Shown in pieces: positions 1 to 8,360 of a stretch of 64,000 bases of DNA. A program made the position numbers and the translations under genes. The first letter of the stretch is position 1. Each line of letters begins with the position of its first letter. This stretch comes from Dichelobacter nodosus (GTDB taxonomy: Bacteria > Pseudomonadota > Gammaproteobacteria > Cardiobacteriales > Cardiobacteriaceae), in assembly GCF_001263335.1 (NCBI RefSeq), contig NZ_LGVW01000012.1:124001-188000 (forward strand), given 5' to 3'. The notes below the pieces were generated by a model. It had not been told where the DNA came from. It did no database searches and saw only the letters and a program-made list of their open reading frames with translations.

Positions 1-385
1 TTAAATCGATGTCTGTTTTACGTTCAATTAAATAAAAAGGCGCGGTCGGTAAATGATGGCGTTCGTAAAATTGTTTTTGTACGCCTTTATCTTGAATGAT
101 GGCTAATATTTCCGGATCGGGCAGCACTTTTTTGCCCATCGCTTGCAAACGGCGTAAACCGGCGACGCTGACGTGTTCAATTTCAATGCCGATCACGTCG
201 CAATCCGTACCAAAAGCGACCACCGTTTCTTCATCACGAAAATCACCTTGCACGAATTCATCGCATAAATGCGCACACGGCGCGTCCGCTTGGGGATCTA
301 ACACTTTAATTGTAAATGGATAATTTGCCGCTGCTTGTAAAAACATGCGTCCTAATTGTCCGCCGCCCAGTAATCCTATTTTCAT
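1..385 (-). CDS. purK: N5-carboxyaminoimidazole ribonucleotide synthase PurK (partial, N-terminal 128 codons)
   Basis: ATP-dependent carboxylation of aminoimidazole ribonucleotide in purine synthesis (cytosol). The minus strand from the ATG at 385 reads MKIGLLGGGQLGRMF, the nucleotide-binding glycine-rich start typical of PurK, followed by a segment containing LDPQADAPCAHLCDEF and DCDVIGIEIEHVS, all characteristic of the family's N-terminal pre-ATP-grasp domain. An AAGGA lies about 8 bases upstream of the ATG. The gene runs off the left edge, so the ATP-grasp part is not visible. The neighbouring yqcC-like gene diverges; purE is not seen in the window. Confidence 0.95.
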   Translation of the reverse strand, partial: MKIGLLGGGQLGRMFLQAAANYPFTIKVLDPQADAPCAHLCDEFVQGDFRDEETVVAFGTDCDVIGIEIEHVSVAGLRRLQAMGKKVLPDPEILAIIQDKGVQKQFYERHHLPTAPFYLIERKTDIDL

Positions 386-516
386 GAGGAAAATCCTTAA
401 TAAATCGTATTCGGCGGCAATTTTATCAGACTGGAATCCAAAATCCGCACGCGGGCTTTTTTGAACGCTGAACGCGTCTATCGCTAAAATAACGGTTTTC
501 TTAACCGGAGTAATCG

Positions 517-858
517 ATGAACCGCGCAGCACTTGCTGAAATGCGTTTGACTTTGCAGGAGTTAGAACAGGCTTTAAAAACGATCGATTGGTGGCAAGAA
601 AATCCGCCGCCAAAAGCGGCATTAGCCAGCGTGCAGCCGTTTTGCGTTGATACGTTAACGTTTACCGAATGGTTGCAATGGGTTTATATTCCCAAAATGT
701 TGCAATTTATGGAAGTTTATCAAGCGTTGCCGGCGGCGAGCGGTTTATTGCCGATTGCTGAAGAAGCGTGGAAAGGCTGCGCTGAATCTACCGATGATTT
801 ATATCGCATTGTGAAAAAACTTGATTTTTTGGTGCTTCATTTTCATCAAGTGCATTAA
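517..858 (+). CDS. yqcC: YqcC family protein (DUF446)
   Basis: Small cytosolic protein of 113 residues of unknown biochemical role. It carries the family pattern: an N-terminal helix, the stretch QPFCVDTLTFTEWLQWVYIP near residues 40-60, and a short helical tail. Length equals the usual 105-115. ATG at 517 has GGAG seven bases upstream. In many gammaproteobacteria YqcC sits next to truC; here truC is absent and the gene stands alone. Its stop overlaps the stop of the convergent transporter gene (shared TTAA), leaving no room for a terminator between them. Confidence 0.85.
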   Translation: MNRAALAEMRLTLQELEQALKTIDWWQENPPPKAALASVQPFCVDTLTFTEWLQWVYIPKMLQFMEVYQALPAASGLLPIAEEAWKGCAESTDDLYRIVKKLDFLVLHFHQVH

Positions 859-1733
859 CTTTTTCTGCCCGAATAAGCCGTTAAAATTCCTGCAAATACG
901 ATAATAATCATGCCGATGATTTTGGGCGCATTTAACGTTTCGCCGAAAAATTGCGCTGATAATAATGCCGAAAATGCCACCGTTAAATAAGACATGGCGG
1001 CAACGGTAAATTTAGGGCCGGCGGCGTAGGCACGCGTGAGCGCAAATTGTGCAATTAATGCCGAACCAGCAATGCCGGCAAGATAAGGCAAGGTAGATAA
1101 AGGCGGCAGATGCCAACCTTGTAGCGTGGCGCCGAGCGCGGCGCCAATCATGCTGACGAGAGAAAAATAAAACACGATCCGCCATGCCGGTTCATTAATT
1201 TCGGTCATTTGCCGCAATTGTAAATAAGCCCAACCTGCCAATAATGAACTGCCTAAAGCCGCGACAATCCCGATCGAGCTGCCATCAGCAAACGCCGGAC
1301 GCAATAATACGGCAACGCCCGCGCAGCCCAGTAATAAGGCAAAAATCGTTAAACGCGCAATGTGTTCGCCTAAAAAAATAAAGGATAACAATGCTAAAGA
1401 AAGCGATGAGGTGTAACTCAAAGTGGTTGCTGTTGCGAGCGGTAATTGTGCCACCGCATAAAAAAAGAGCATCATCGAAATGGTGCCGGAAAGACTGCGG
1501 CTTAAATGTTTACTAAGATAACGTGTGCGCAAATTTTGCCGACGAATTACCGCGGTTACGCTTAAAAAAATAACCGCTGGCATCGTGCGCCAAAAAATCA
1601 GTTCATTGGAATGAAAGGAAAAATGTTGGTAACAGGCTTTGATTAAAACGCCCATCAGCGCAAAATTAAGCGTTGACAACAAAGACCACGCAATACCGCG
1701 CCAATTAAAAGATTTTGAAACTGTATCGTGCAT
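855..1733 (-). CDS. DMT/EamA family transporter
   Basis: Inner-membrane carrier of the drug/metabolite transporter superfamily with two EamA repeats and about ten hydrophobic helices; substrate cannot be read from sequence. The ATG at 1733 (MHDTVSKSFNWRG) gives 292 residues, the normal length for the family. A TTG at 1790 would add 19 residues with no hydrophobic or conserved content, so the ATG is preferred, although neither has a good ribosome-binding site. Convergent with the yqcC-like gene and divergent from the OmpA-like lipoprotein gene. Confidence 0.85.
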   Translation of the reverse strand: MHDTVSKSFNWRGIAWSLLSTLNFALMGVLIKACYQHFSFHSNELIFWRTMPAVIFLSVTAVIRRQNLRTRYLSKHLSRSLSGTISMMLFFYAVAQLPLATATTLSYTSSLSLALLSFIFLGEHIARLTIFALLLGCAGVAVLLRPAFADGSSIGIVAALGSSLLAGWAYLQLRQMTEINEPAWRIVFYFSLVSMIGAALGATLQGWHLPPLSTLPYLAGIAGSALIAQFALTRAYAAGPKFTVAAMSYLTVAFSALLSAQFFGETLNAPKIIGMIIIVFAGILTAYSGRKS

Positions 1734-1914
1734 GAAAAAGTAACAATTTTTAGGTTGAGACGCCGCAGCCAATCGCGGATAATGCCGCAATTATACGCTT
1801 TTCAAACCATAGGACGGCAAAAGCCCAGAAAACTCAATGGTAAAGCGTAGATTTTTATGCGACGCGTTGAATGCGCGCATGAATGAGGTAGACAAAAATT
1901 TTAAGGAAAATCAG

Positions 1915-2592
1915 ATGAAAAAAATTGTTTTAACAGCAAGCATTGCAGCTTTCATGATTTCGGGTTGTGTTTCTAACGGTGGCGGTTTGAGCGCGAATCA
2001 ATCTGCAGCGATTGGCACGGCAGTTGGCGCGTTAGCCGGCGGCGTTTTAGGACATCAACTCAATGATGACAATGGTCGTTATGTAGGCGCGGCGGCGGGC
2101 GCGCTGGCGGGTGCGGCAATCGGCAATTATATGGACAGACAACAGCAACAATTGCAGCAACAAGTTCAAGGAACGGGGATTAATGTACAACGAATTGATC
2201 AAGGCACTTTGCAACTGAATATTCCTGGAGACGTTTTGTTTGCTACTGATGAGTATCAAATTCGCCCGAATTTTTATCAAACCTTAAACAGCGTTGCGCA
2301 AACGATGAATCAATATCCGCAAACGATCGTCCACATTTATGGTCATACCGATAGCACCGGCAGAGCCGCTTATAATCAAGGATTATCAGAACGCCGCGCA
2401 AATTCTGCCGCGCAATATTTGATGCAACAAGGCGTTAATATGCAACGCATTTTAAGCAAAGGTTACGGACAAAATTATCCGCGCGCAAACAATGCAACGC
2501 CTGATGGACGCGCACAAAATCGCCGCGTTGAAGTCTACATTAAAGCCATCGATCAAAATAATCCGCAGGCGGCTTATCAATCTGTTTATTGA
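1915..2592 (+). CDS. YiaD-type OmpA family outer-membrane lipoprotein
   Basis: Lipoprotein of 225 residues. Signal peptide MKKIVLTASIAAFMISGC ends in the lipobox ISGC, so Cys18 is the lipidated residue. Residues 30-75 form a glycine-zipper segment (repeated GxxxG, AVGALAGGVLG and AAAGALAGAAIG), then a Q-rich linker, then a C-terminal OmpA peptidoglycan-binding domain (HIYGHTDSTGRAAYNQGLSE and the closing NRRVEV). The order of parts matches Escherichia coli YiaD. The start was chosen because AAGGA precedes the ATG at 1915; an ORF extension upstream to 1837 would hide the signal peptide. The role is presumably envelope-peptidoglycan anchoring. Confidence 0.92.
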   Translation: MKKIVLTASIAAFMISGCVSNGGGLSANQSAAIGTAVGALAGGVLGHQLNDDNGRYVGAAAGALAGAAIGNYMDRQQQQLQQQVQGTGINVQRIDQGTLQLNIPGDVLFATDEYQIRPNFYQTLNSVAQTMNQYPQTIVHIYGHTDSTGRAAYNQGLSERRANSAAQYLMQQGVNMQRILSKGYGQNYPRANNATPDGRAQNRRVEVYIKAIDQNNPQAAYQSVY

Positions 2593-2616
2593 TTTTTATC
2601 AAGCATATTTTTTGCT

Positions 2617-2648
2617 GCGCCCGACGTTCGTTGGGCGCGCTGTTTTTT
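2617..2648 (+). terminator. Rho-independent terminator after the OmpA-like lipoprotein gene
   Basis: Nine-base-pair stem GCGCCCGAC / GTTGGGCGC with a GTTC loop, followed shortly by TTTTTT. It lies 25 bases after the lipoprotein stop codon and before ribF. Confidence 0.8.
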
Positions 2649-2737
2649 GTTTTCCGGCAGATAAAAAGAGAGCTCATGCACTTTTTTAAACCAACACCGC
2701 GCGCAGCTTTGATATTCAATAAAAAAGGTTGCGTTTC

Positions 2738-3688
2738 ATGAAGATTTACCGCTGCACTACGCGTTTTCATTTAACGGCACCGCGGGTGCTGATGATTGGC
2801 AATTTTGACGGCGTTCATCGCGGACATCAAAAAATGATCAGTTGTCTACAAGAAATGGCAGCGCCGCAAAAACTTGTTTTAACGGCGATGAGTTTTTATC
2901 CGCACCCACGACAATTAACGCGTCAACAAGCGCCGCAATTTTTATCTACCATTCACGATCGCGCGTATTTTTTAGAAAAATATGGCATTGAAGACTGGAT
3001 TTTGGTGCCGTTTACGCCGTCTTTTATGCAATTAGCGGCGGAAGATTTTGTGCAAACTTATTTATTTAACCAATTAGATTTACGCGCGTTATTAGTAGGC
3101 GACGATTTTCGTTTTGGTTATCGCGGTGCAGGCAACGTTGATTTACTGCGCAAAATGTCTAAAAACGCGCTGAAAATTGCCGCGCTGGCAACGGTTGCCG
3201 ATGAGCAGGCGCGCATTTCCAGCTCGCGGATTCGTCAAGCTTTGTTGCAACATCGGCTTGATGAAGCAACGCATTTGCTCGGACACGCGCTCACGTTTAC
3301 GGGTTTGGTGCGCGCTGGCGCCGCGCGCGGCAGAAAAATAGGCGTGCCTACGGCAAATATTCACGTTTCCCCGTATTGGTGTTTACCAGATGGCGTCTAT
3401 GTGGTAAAACTGCGCCGTTGTAAAGCGCCTCAACAGTGGCATTGGGCGGTTGCCAATCTCGGCACGGCGCCGACTTTTTCCGGTCAACAGCGTAAATGGG
3501 AAGTTCATCTTCTCCCTGATTCTCACGGCGTATCTCAAGCGTTTCATTTATACGGTTGCCGCGTACAAATTGCTGTGATGCAGTTTTTGCGGACGGAAAA
3601 GAAATTTGAAAATATGCAGGCGCTTAGTGATCAAATTCATCAAGATATTGCGGCAGCACAAAGCGTTATCGCCGCACAAACTCCTTAA
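2738..3688 (+). CDS. ribF: Bifunctional riboflavin kinase / FAD synthetase RibF
   Basis: Makes FMN from riboflavin and then FAD (cytosol). The N-terminal nucleotidyltransferase domain shows [11 protein letters not shown] near residues 20-30; the FAD-synthetase motif SSSRIRQAL is near 160; the C-terminal kinase domain shows [11 protein letters not shown] near 200. The protein has 316 residues, the normal length. ATG at 2738 is chosen over an in-frame TTG at 2729. Ten bases separate it from ileS, giving the conserved ribF-ileS-lspA order of gammaproteobacteria. Confidence 0.95.
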   Translation: MKIYRCTTRFHLTAPRVLMIGNFDGVHRGHQKMISCLQEMAAPQKLVLTAMSFYPHPRQLTRQQAPQFLSTIHDRAYFLEKYGIEDWILVPFTPSFMQLAAEDFVQTYLFNQLDLRALLVGDDFRFGYRGAGNVDLLRKMSKNALKIAALATVADEQARISSSRIRQALLQHRLDEATHLLGHALTFTGLVRAGAARGRKIGVPTANIHVSPYWCLPDGVYVVKLRRCKAPQQWHWAVANLGTAPTFSGQQRKWEVHLLPDSHGVSQAFHLYGCRVQIAVMQFLRTEKKFENMQALSDQIHQDIAAAQSVIAAQTP

Positions 3689-3698
3689 AGGCAAAAAA

Positions 3699-6473
3699 AT
3701 GGCAGATTACAAACACACCCTCAATCTTCCTCAAACTGATTTCCCGATGCGCGGCAATCTTGCCCAGCGCGAACCCGAACAATTGCGCTGGTGGCAGGAA
3801 CACGAAATTTATCGTAAACAACGCGAAGCTTTTGCCGATTGTCCTACTTTTATGCTCCATGACGGCCCGCCTTATGCAAATGGACAAATTCACGTGGGGC
3901 ACGCGCTCAATAAAATTTTAAAAGACATCATTATCAAATCGCGGCATTTGCTCGGTTATAACAGTCCTTACGTTCCCGGTTGGGATTGTCACGGGCTGCC
4001 GATTGAACAAAAAGTTGAACAAAAAATCGGTAAACCCAATCAAAAAGTTTCTGCTACGGAATTCCGCGCGGCATGTCGCCGTTATGCTGCTGAACAAGTT
4101 GCATTGCAAAAAGATGGTTTTATGCGCTTGGGCATTTTTGGTTTTTGGGATCAACCTTACTTAACCATGAATTTTGAAACCGAAGCGCAAATTGTGCGTG
4201 CGCTGCGCGATATTGTAGCTGCTGGACACGTTACCCAAGGTTTTAAACCGATTAATTGGTGTTTTGATTGCGCTTCTTCATTAGCGGAAGCGGAAGTGGA
4301 ATATCAGGATAAAACGTCTTATTCCATTGATGTTGCTTTTGCCGTGAAAGACGTTGCCGCGCTGGCAAAAATAATGCACGCTGACGTTGTGCCTGCTGCT
4401 GTTGACGTTGTTATTTGGACGACGACGCCGTGGACATTGCCTGCCAACGTTGCCGTCAGTATTCACCCTGAATTTTATTATGTTTTGGTTGAGATTGAAG
4501 GCTGGTATTGCGTTGTTGCTGAAGAACTGATTCCGGCGCTGAAAAGTCGTTGGAAAAAATCTGCCGATTGGCGCATTTGCGGACGCGCGCTCGGTAAAGA
4601 TTTAGATCGTTTAATGTTGCGCCACCCGTTTATCGATCGCGATGTTTTACTCATCAACGGCACGCACGTTACTTTAGATGCCGGAACGGGCTGCGTTCAT
4701 ACCGCACCGGCGCACGGTGTTGAAGACTATGACGTTTGTCAACAATATGGCATTGATCTGATTCATTGCGTTTTGGGTAACGGTCTTTATAACGACGATA
4801 CGCCGCATTTTGCCGGTCAACATATTTTTGCCGCCGAACCGCAGATTATCGAATTATTGCAAACGCAAAACCGTTTGATTGCCGTGGAAAAAATCACACA
4901 TAGTTATCCGCATTGTTGGCGCCATAAAACGCCGACGATTTACCGCGCGACCACGCAATGGTTTATCAGTATGGATAAAGCGGGATTACGGCAAAAAGCG
5001 TTGGACGGACTAAATGAAGTTGCGTTTACGCCGGATTGGGGCAAACCGCGCCTGCTTAATATGATTGCTCATCGTCCGGATTGGTGCATTTCGCGTCAAC
5101 GTTATTGGGGCGTGCCGTTGTGTTTTGTGGTGGATAAACAAACCGGACAATTGCACCCCGATATTGTGAATATTATGGATAAAGCGGCATCAGCTATTGA
5201 GCAAAAAGGCGTGGAAGCGTGGTATGAATTATCGCTTGATACTTTGCTTTCCGGAAAAGAAGTTGATCGTTACGAAAAACTCAATGATGTTTTAGATGTT
5301 TGGTTTGATTCCGGCACCACGCATTATTCCGTCTTAAAAAAACGCGCGGAATTATCGTATCCCGCGGATTTATATTTAGAAGGTTCTGACCAACACCGCG
5401 GTTGGTTCCATTCTTCCTTATTAACCGCCAGCGCTATTACCGGTAAACCGCCTTATAAAGCTTTGTTAACACACGGTTTTACCGTTGATGAAGACGGGCG
5501 CAAAATGAGCAAATCATTAGGTAACGTTGTTGATCCCAATCAAGTGATTAAAACGTTAGGCGCGGATATTTTGCGGTTATGGGTTGCCTCTGCGGATTAC
5601 ACGGCGGAAGTGAGTTTATCGCCCAATATTTTGAATCAACGCGCTGATGCTTATCGTCGCATGCGTAATACTTGCCGCTTTTTATTGGCGAATTTGCACG
5701 ATTTTGATCCGGAAAAAAATAGCGTTGCTTATGAAAAACTGCTGCCGTTGGATCGTTACGTGATTGCGGTGGCGCACGATTTGCAAGAAAAAATCAAAAA
5801 ATTGTATGTTTCTTACGATTTTCATTTGATTTATCAAGAAATTTTTAATTTTTGTTCCGTGATGTTGGGCGGATTTTATCTGGACGTGATTAAAGACCGA
5901 CAATATACCGTGGCGCAAAATGCGTTAGCGCGGCGCTCGGCGCAAACCGCGATTTTTCATATTATTGAAGCAATGGTGCGTTGGCTGGCGCCGATTTTAT
6001 CGTTTACCGCGGAAGAAATTTGGCGGTATTTACCAGGGAAACGCGAAGAATCAGTGTTTTTAACAAAATTTTATGAAGGATTGCAACCGCTTAACGATGA
6101 TTTTTTATCGATGCACGATTGGGAATTGCTGTTGCAATTGCGGGAAAAAGTCAACGCCGCATTAGAAAAAGCGCGTAATCAAGGCATTATCGGCGGTTCG
6201 TTAGAAGCGATGGTGGTATTACATTTGCCGCCGCAAGAATATGAAATTGCGGCGCGATTCGAACAAGAATTGCGCTTTATTTTGATTGTTTCGGCGGTTA
6301 ACGTACAACCAAGCGCGGCATTGTCCATTGAAGTGCAGCACGCGATCGGCGAAAAATGCGAACGTTGTTGGCATTATTTGCCCGATGTTGGCACCGATCA
6401 CCAGCACCCAACTTTATGCAAACGCTGCATTGAAAACGTTGACGGCGGTGGCGAATTGAGGAGATTTGCGTGA
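3699..6473 (+). CDS. ileS: Isoleucyl-tRNA synthetase
   Basis: Class I aminoacyl-tRNA synthetase, 924 residues (E. coli 938), charging tRNA-Ile in the cytosol. [16 protein letters not shown] carries the HIGH signature in the form HVGH; an editing (CP1) domain occupies the middle with [27 protein letters not shown] is the KMSKS loop near residue 605; the C-terminus ends with a zinc knuckle CERCWHYLP...CKRC. Start at 3699 ([11 protein letters not shown]) is supported by AAAGG upstream and by the family N-terminus; the reading frame is open further upstream inside ribF. Its stop codon overlaps the lspA start. Confidence 0.97.
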   Translation: MADYKHTLNLPQTDFPMRGNLAQREPEQLRWWQEHEIYRKQREAFADCPTFMLHDGPPYANGQIHVGHALNKILKDIIIKSRHLLGYNSPYVPGWDCHGLPIEQKVEQKIGKPNQKVSATEFRAACRRYAAEQVALQKDGFMRLGIFGFWDQPYLTMNFETEAQIVRALRDIVAAGHVTQGFKPINWCFDCASSLAEAEVEYQDKTSYSIDVAFAVKDVAALAKIMHADVVPAAVDVVIWTTTPWTLPANVAVSIHPEFYYVLVEIEGWYCVVAEELIPALKSRWKKSADWRICGRALGKDLDRLMLRHPFIDRDVLLINGTHVTLDAGTGCVHTAPAHGVEDYDVCQQYGIDLIHCVLGNGLYNDDTPHFAGQHIFAAEPQIIELLQTQNRLIAVEKITHSYPHCWRHKTPTIYRATTQWFISMDKAGLRQKALDGLNEVAFTPDWGKPRLLNMIAHRPDWCISRQRYWGVPLCFVVDKQTGQLHPDIVNIMDKAASAIEQKGVEAWYELSLDTLLSGKEVDRYEKLNDVLDVWFDSGTTHYSVLKKRAELSYPADLYLEGSDQHRGWFHSSLLTASAITGKPPYKALLTHGFTVDEDGRKMSKSLGNVVDPNQVIKTLGADILRLWVASADYTAEVSLSPNILNQRADAYRRMRNTCRFLLANLHDFDPEKNSVAYEKLLPLDRYVIAVAHDLQEKIKKLYVSYDFHLIYQEIFNFCSVMLGGFYLDVIKDRQYTVAQNALARRSAQTAIFHIIEAMVRWLAPILSFTAEEIWRYLPGKREESVFLTKFYEGLQPLNDDFLSMHDWELLLQLREKVNAALEKARNQGIIGGSLEAMVVLHLPPQEYEIAARFEQELRFILIVSAVNVQPSAALSIEVQHAIGEKCERCWHYLPDVGTDHQHPTLCKRCIENVDGGGELRRFA

Positions 6474-6937
6474 TGAATTGGGCAAAACGTTCGGCGTTTT
6501 TTCTCATCAGCGTTGCGTGTTTTCTCGCTGATTATTACAGCAAATATTGGGCGCTGACCGAATTGGGAGCACGGAAAATTGTTGTCAACACCTATATGAA
6601 TTTTATTTTAGCGTTTAATCACGGCGCGGCTTTTAGCTTTTTAGCGCGCGCCGGCGGTTGGCAGCGTTGGTTATTTGCGGGATTCGCCGGCATTGTGGCG
6701 CTGTGGTTGATTATGACATTGCTCACAAAAAGCCATCATTGGTTGATGAGCGTGAGTTATGCCTGCATTTTGGGCGGCGCCGTGGGTAATTTATACGATC
6801 GCGTGGTTTATGGTTATGTCATTGATTTTATTCAATGGCATTACCGTACTTTTTATTGGCCGGTCTTTAATCTTGCTGATGTTGCCATTACTTTGGGCGT
6901 TATATTGATGCTGATTGCCGAATTACACCGACGATAG
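6473..6937 (+). CDS. lspA: Lipoprotein signal peptidase (signal peptidase II) LspA
   Basis: Aspartyl protease of the inner membrane that removes signal peptides from prolipoproteins such as the OmpA-like and YkuD lipoproteins in this window. Four hydrophobic helices; conserved boxes DYYSKYWA, FNHGAAFSF, GGAVGNLYDRV and VFNLADVAI, the last two supplying the two catalytic aspartates. The start is ATG 6473 (154 residues), sharing one base with the ileS stop; a GTG at 6470 is an alternative, with GAGGAG serving either. Last gene of the ribF-ileS-lspA block; fkpB and ispH, which often follow, are absent here. Confidence 0.95.
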   Translation: MNWAKRSAFFLISVACFLADYYSKYWALTELGARKIVVNTYMNFILAFNHGAAFSFLARAGGWQRWLFAGFAGIVALWLIMTLLTKSHHWLMSVSYACILGGAVGNLYDRVVYGYVIDFIQWHYRTFYWPVFNLADVAITLGVILMLIAELHRR

Positions 6938-6960
6938 TTGTAAAGCGCTTTTTTATTTTC

Positions 6961-6986
6961 AAGTCGACTGCGGTCGACTTTTTTTT
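6961..6986 (+). terminator. Rho-independent terminator of ribF-ileS-lspA
   Basis: Perfect eight-base-pair stem AAGTCGAC / GTCGACTT, TGCG loop, followed by an eight-T run (counting the two at the stem base), 23 bases after the lspA stop. It faces a second terminator read from the minus strand; the two T runs form a palindrome T8-GCGC-A9. Confidence 0.9.
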
Positions 6987-6989
6987 GCG

Positions 6990-7066
6990 CAAAAAAAAAG
7001 CCGGTTTTTTTAAACCGGCCAACAACCACCAAAGGAGGATATAGAGGAGATAACATCGATGATGTC
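6990..7066 (-). ncRNA. Candidate small RNA, about 77 nt, with anti-Shine-Dalgarno tract
   Basis: A consensus promoter at 7074-7102 would start a minus-strand transcript near 7066 that ends at a strong hairpin plus nine T (stem GCCGGTTT / AAACCGGC, 7000-7019, T run 6991-6999). The RNA would open with a hairpin (ACATC / GATGT), then an unpaired C/U-rich stretch with TCTCCTC and TCCTCCTTT, then the terminator stem. TCCTCC is complementary to Shine-Dalgarno sequences. No gene follows on this strand, since lspA is convergent, so it is not a leader. An ATG at 7056 opens a short frame (MLSPLYPPLVVVG) but has no ribosome-binding site. The gene is predicted from sequence signals alone; no family was recognised. 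Confidence 0.65.
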
Positions 7067-7073
7067 GGGGTGC

Positions 7074-7102
7074 ATTATAGGGTTGTTGCTGCAACGCGTC
7101 AA
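7074..7102 (-). promoter_or_regulatory. Sigma70 promoter of the candidate small RNA
   Basis: On the minus strand TTGACG (plus 7102-7097) and a perfect TATAAT (7079-7074) are separated by exactly 17 bases. The region further upstream is very AT-rich, as expected of an UP element. Confidence 0.8.
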
Positions 7103-7430
7103 TCAGAATAATGATTTTTTACATTAAACTTTATCCATATTATTTATTGTTTTAATTCAATAGATTACGAAAAAATATTGAATTTTATAATCCAAAATCA
7201 TAATTGCTGCATAGCAGCATAAAATCATAAAATAAAATTAAGGTAAAATAAAAATATAACTCATTGAAACTAATAAATAATCTAATAATTGCCGTTTTCG
7301 GTCAAGAAAAAAAGAAATAAGGAAAAATAAATAACAAAATTGACAAATAAAAAATGAGCAAATTTCCGTTGCACTAAGTAAAAATAAGCTTTTTTCTAAA
7401 AAACCATTAAAAACAGCGCAAAACACAATA
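7103..7430. other. AT-rich non-coding stretch with two inverted repeats
   Basis: About 330 bases of very low G+C between the small-RNA promoter and the terminator of the GST gene. A perfect nine-base inverted repeat AATTCAATA / TATTGAATT occupies 7154-7162 and 7176-7184, and TGCTGC-ATA-GCAGCA lies at 7205-7219, flanked by two copies of AAAATCATAA. The only reading frame (minus, ending near 7238) starts inside the GST terminator and is low-complexity, so no gene is called. A regulatory or DNA-bending role is possible but not shown. Confidence 0.5.
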
Positions 7431-7454
7431 AAAAAACCGCCCGCAGGCGGTTTT
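7431..7454 (-). terminator. Rho-independent terminator after the GST gene
   Basis: Stem AAAACCGCC / GGCGGTTTT with a short TGCG loop (minus strand), followed by TTTTTT, 15 bases beyond the GST stop codon. The core, including loop and T run, is identical to the terminator after clpB. Confidence 0.85.
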
Positions 7455-7468
7455 GTGCGCAAAAAAGT

Positions 7469-8080
7469 TTATAAACCTTCTTGCCGTAAAACATTTTTCA
7501 CACCGGCATCGTCTTCCACGCGTTGATAAAAATCAGCGAGCGCCGAAAAAGCCGCGGTATCCAATTTTAATGCCCGTGCCCAACGCAAAATAACGTAAAA
7601 ATACACATCAGCAATCGTCAATTCTCCCGTTAAATAAGGTTGTTCACTCAATACACGGTTAACGGGCTCCAAAAGTGATAATGCTTTTTCCGTTGCCCGC
7701 GCGCGCACTTCCGTTTGCGCATCGTGTTCGGCGGCAATTGCCGCGGGGTGAAATAACATGCTAAAAACTTTATGAACATCAGTATTGGCAAACGCCAGCC
7801 ATTGCCGCGCTTTCGCCTGACTTTTAATATCGCCGCTGCCAAATAAATGCGCCTGCGGATAAAGTGCATCTAAATAATGCAAAATCGCGCTATTTTGCGC
7901 CAAAACCCAATCGCCATCTTGCAATAACGGTACGGCACCTTGTGGATTTAATGCCAAATATGCTGGCGATTTTAATTTTGCGTGCGTCATCACCTCTGCT
8001 TCATAAGGCGCTTTAGTCCACTCCAAAGCCACGTGCGGCACCAATGAGCACGCGCCCGCTAAATAATATAATTTCAACAT
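7469..8080 (-). CDS. Glutathione S-transferase family protein
   Basis: Soluble protein of 203 residues. The N-terminal thioredoxin-like domain (LKLYYLAGACSLVPHVALEW) has the CSLVPH pattern of beta/GstA-type bacterial enzymes, with Cys10 and Ser11 as likely glutathione-contacting residues; NPQGAVPLLQDGDW and NSAILHYL follow as the glutathione-binding part; the C-terminal half is the all-helical domain (LTIADVYFYVILRWA). ATG 8080 is favoured over a TTG at 8083 because AGGAG lies seven bases upstream. Monocistronic, divergent from hemN with 280 bases between. Confidence 0.88.
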   Translation of the reverse strand: MLKLYYLAGACSLVPHVALEWTKAPYEAEVMTHAKLKSPAYLALNPQGAVPLLQDGDWVLAQNSAILHYLDALYPQAHLFGSGDIKSQAKARQWLAFANTDVHKVFSMLFHPAAIAAEHDAQTEVRARATEKALSLLEPVNRVLSEQPYLTGELTIADVYFYVILRWARALKLDTAAFSALADFYQRVEDDAGVKNVLRQEGL

Positions 8081-8360
8081 CAATAACTCCTGATTATGGA
8101 AAATCTGCGCCGATGAATTTCGCGCAAAATCATCACGTTTTGTGATTCATTTCATACGACAAAATACGCGTTCTTTTATTTTTTGTCAGCAATTCGTTTG
8201 ATTTATGAAAAAAATAAAATATCAATGCTGCTATTTTTTGCGTTTGGCGCTTTGTGGTTACCGCATAAAACCGTAAACCGTGAAAAAATCGTGCATTACT
8301 TGTGTTTTATGATAATTTGCACGCCTTTATATTTTTAATGCAGCGCCAAAAAGGAGAATT

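Noticed and set aside
386-516. PurR operator before purK
   Set aside because: No match to the ACGCAAACGTTTTCGT-type palindrome could be seen.
6990-7056. Leader peptide MLSPLYPPLVVVG with an attenuator
   Set aside because: The ATG has no Shine-Dalgarno sequence and no same-strand gene follows the hairpin, so attenuation has nothing to control; a small RNA fits better.
7238-7462. 74-codon frame on the minus strand in the AT-rich gap
   Set aside because: It begins inside the GST terminator, has low-complexity hydrophobic content, and no ribosome-binding site or family match.
8081-8360. FNR site before hemN
   Set aside because: No TTGAT-N4-ATCAA dyad was found; the two half-like words are too far apart.
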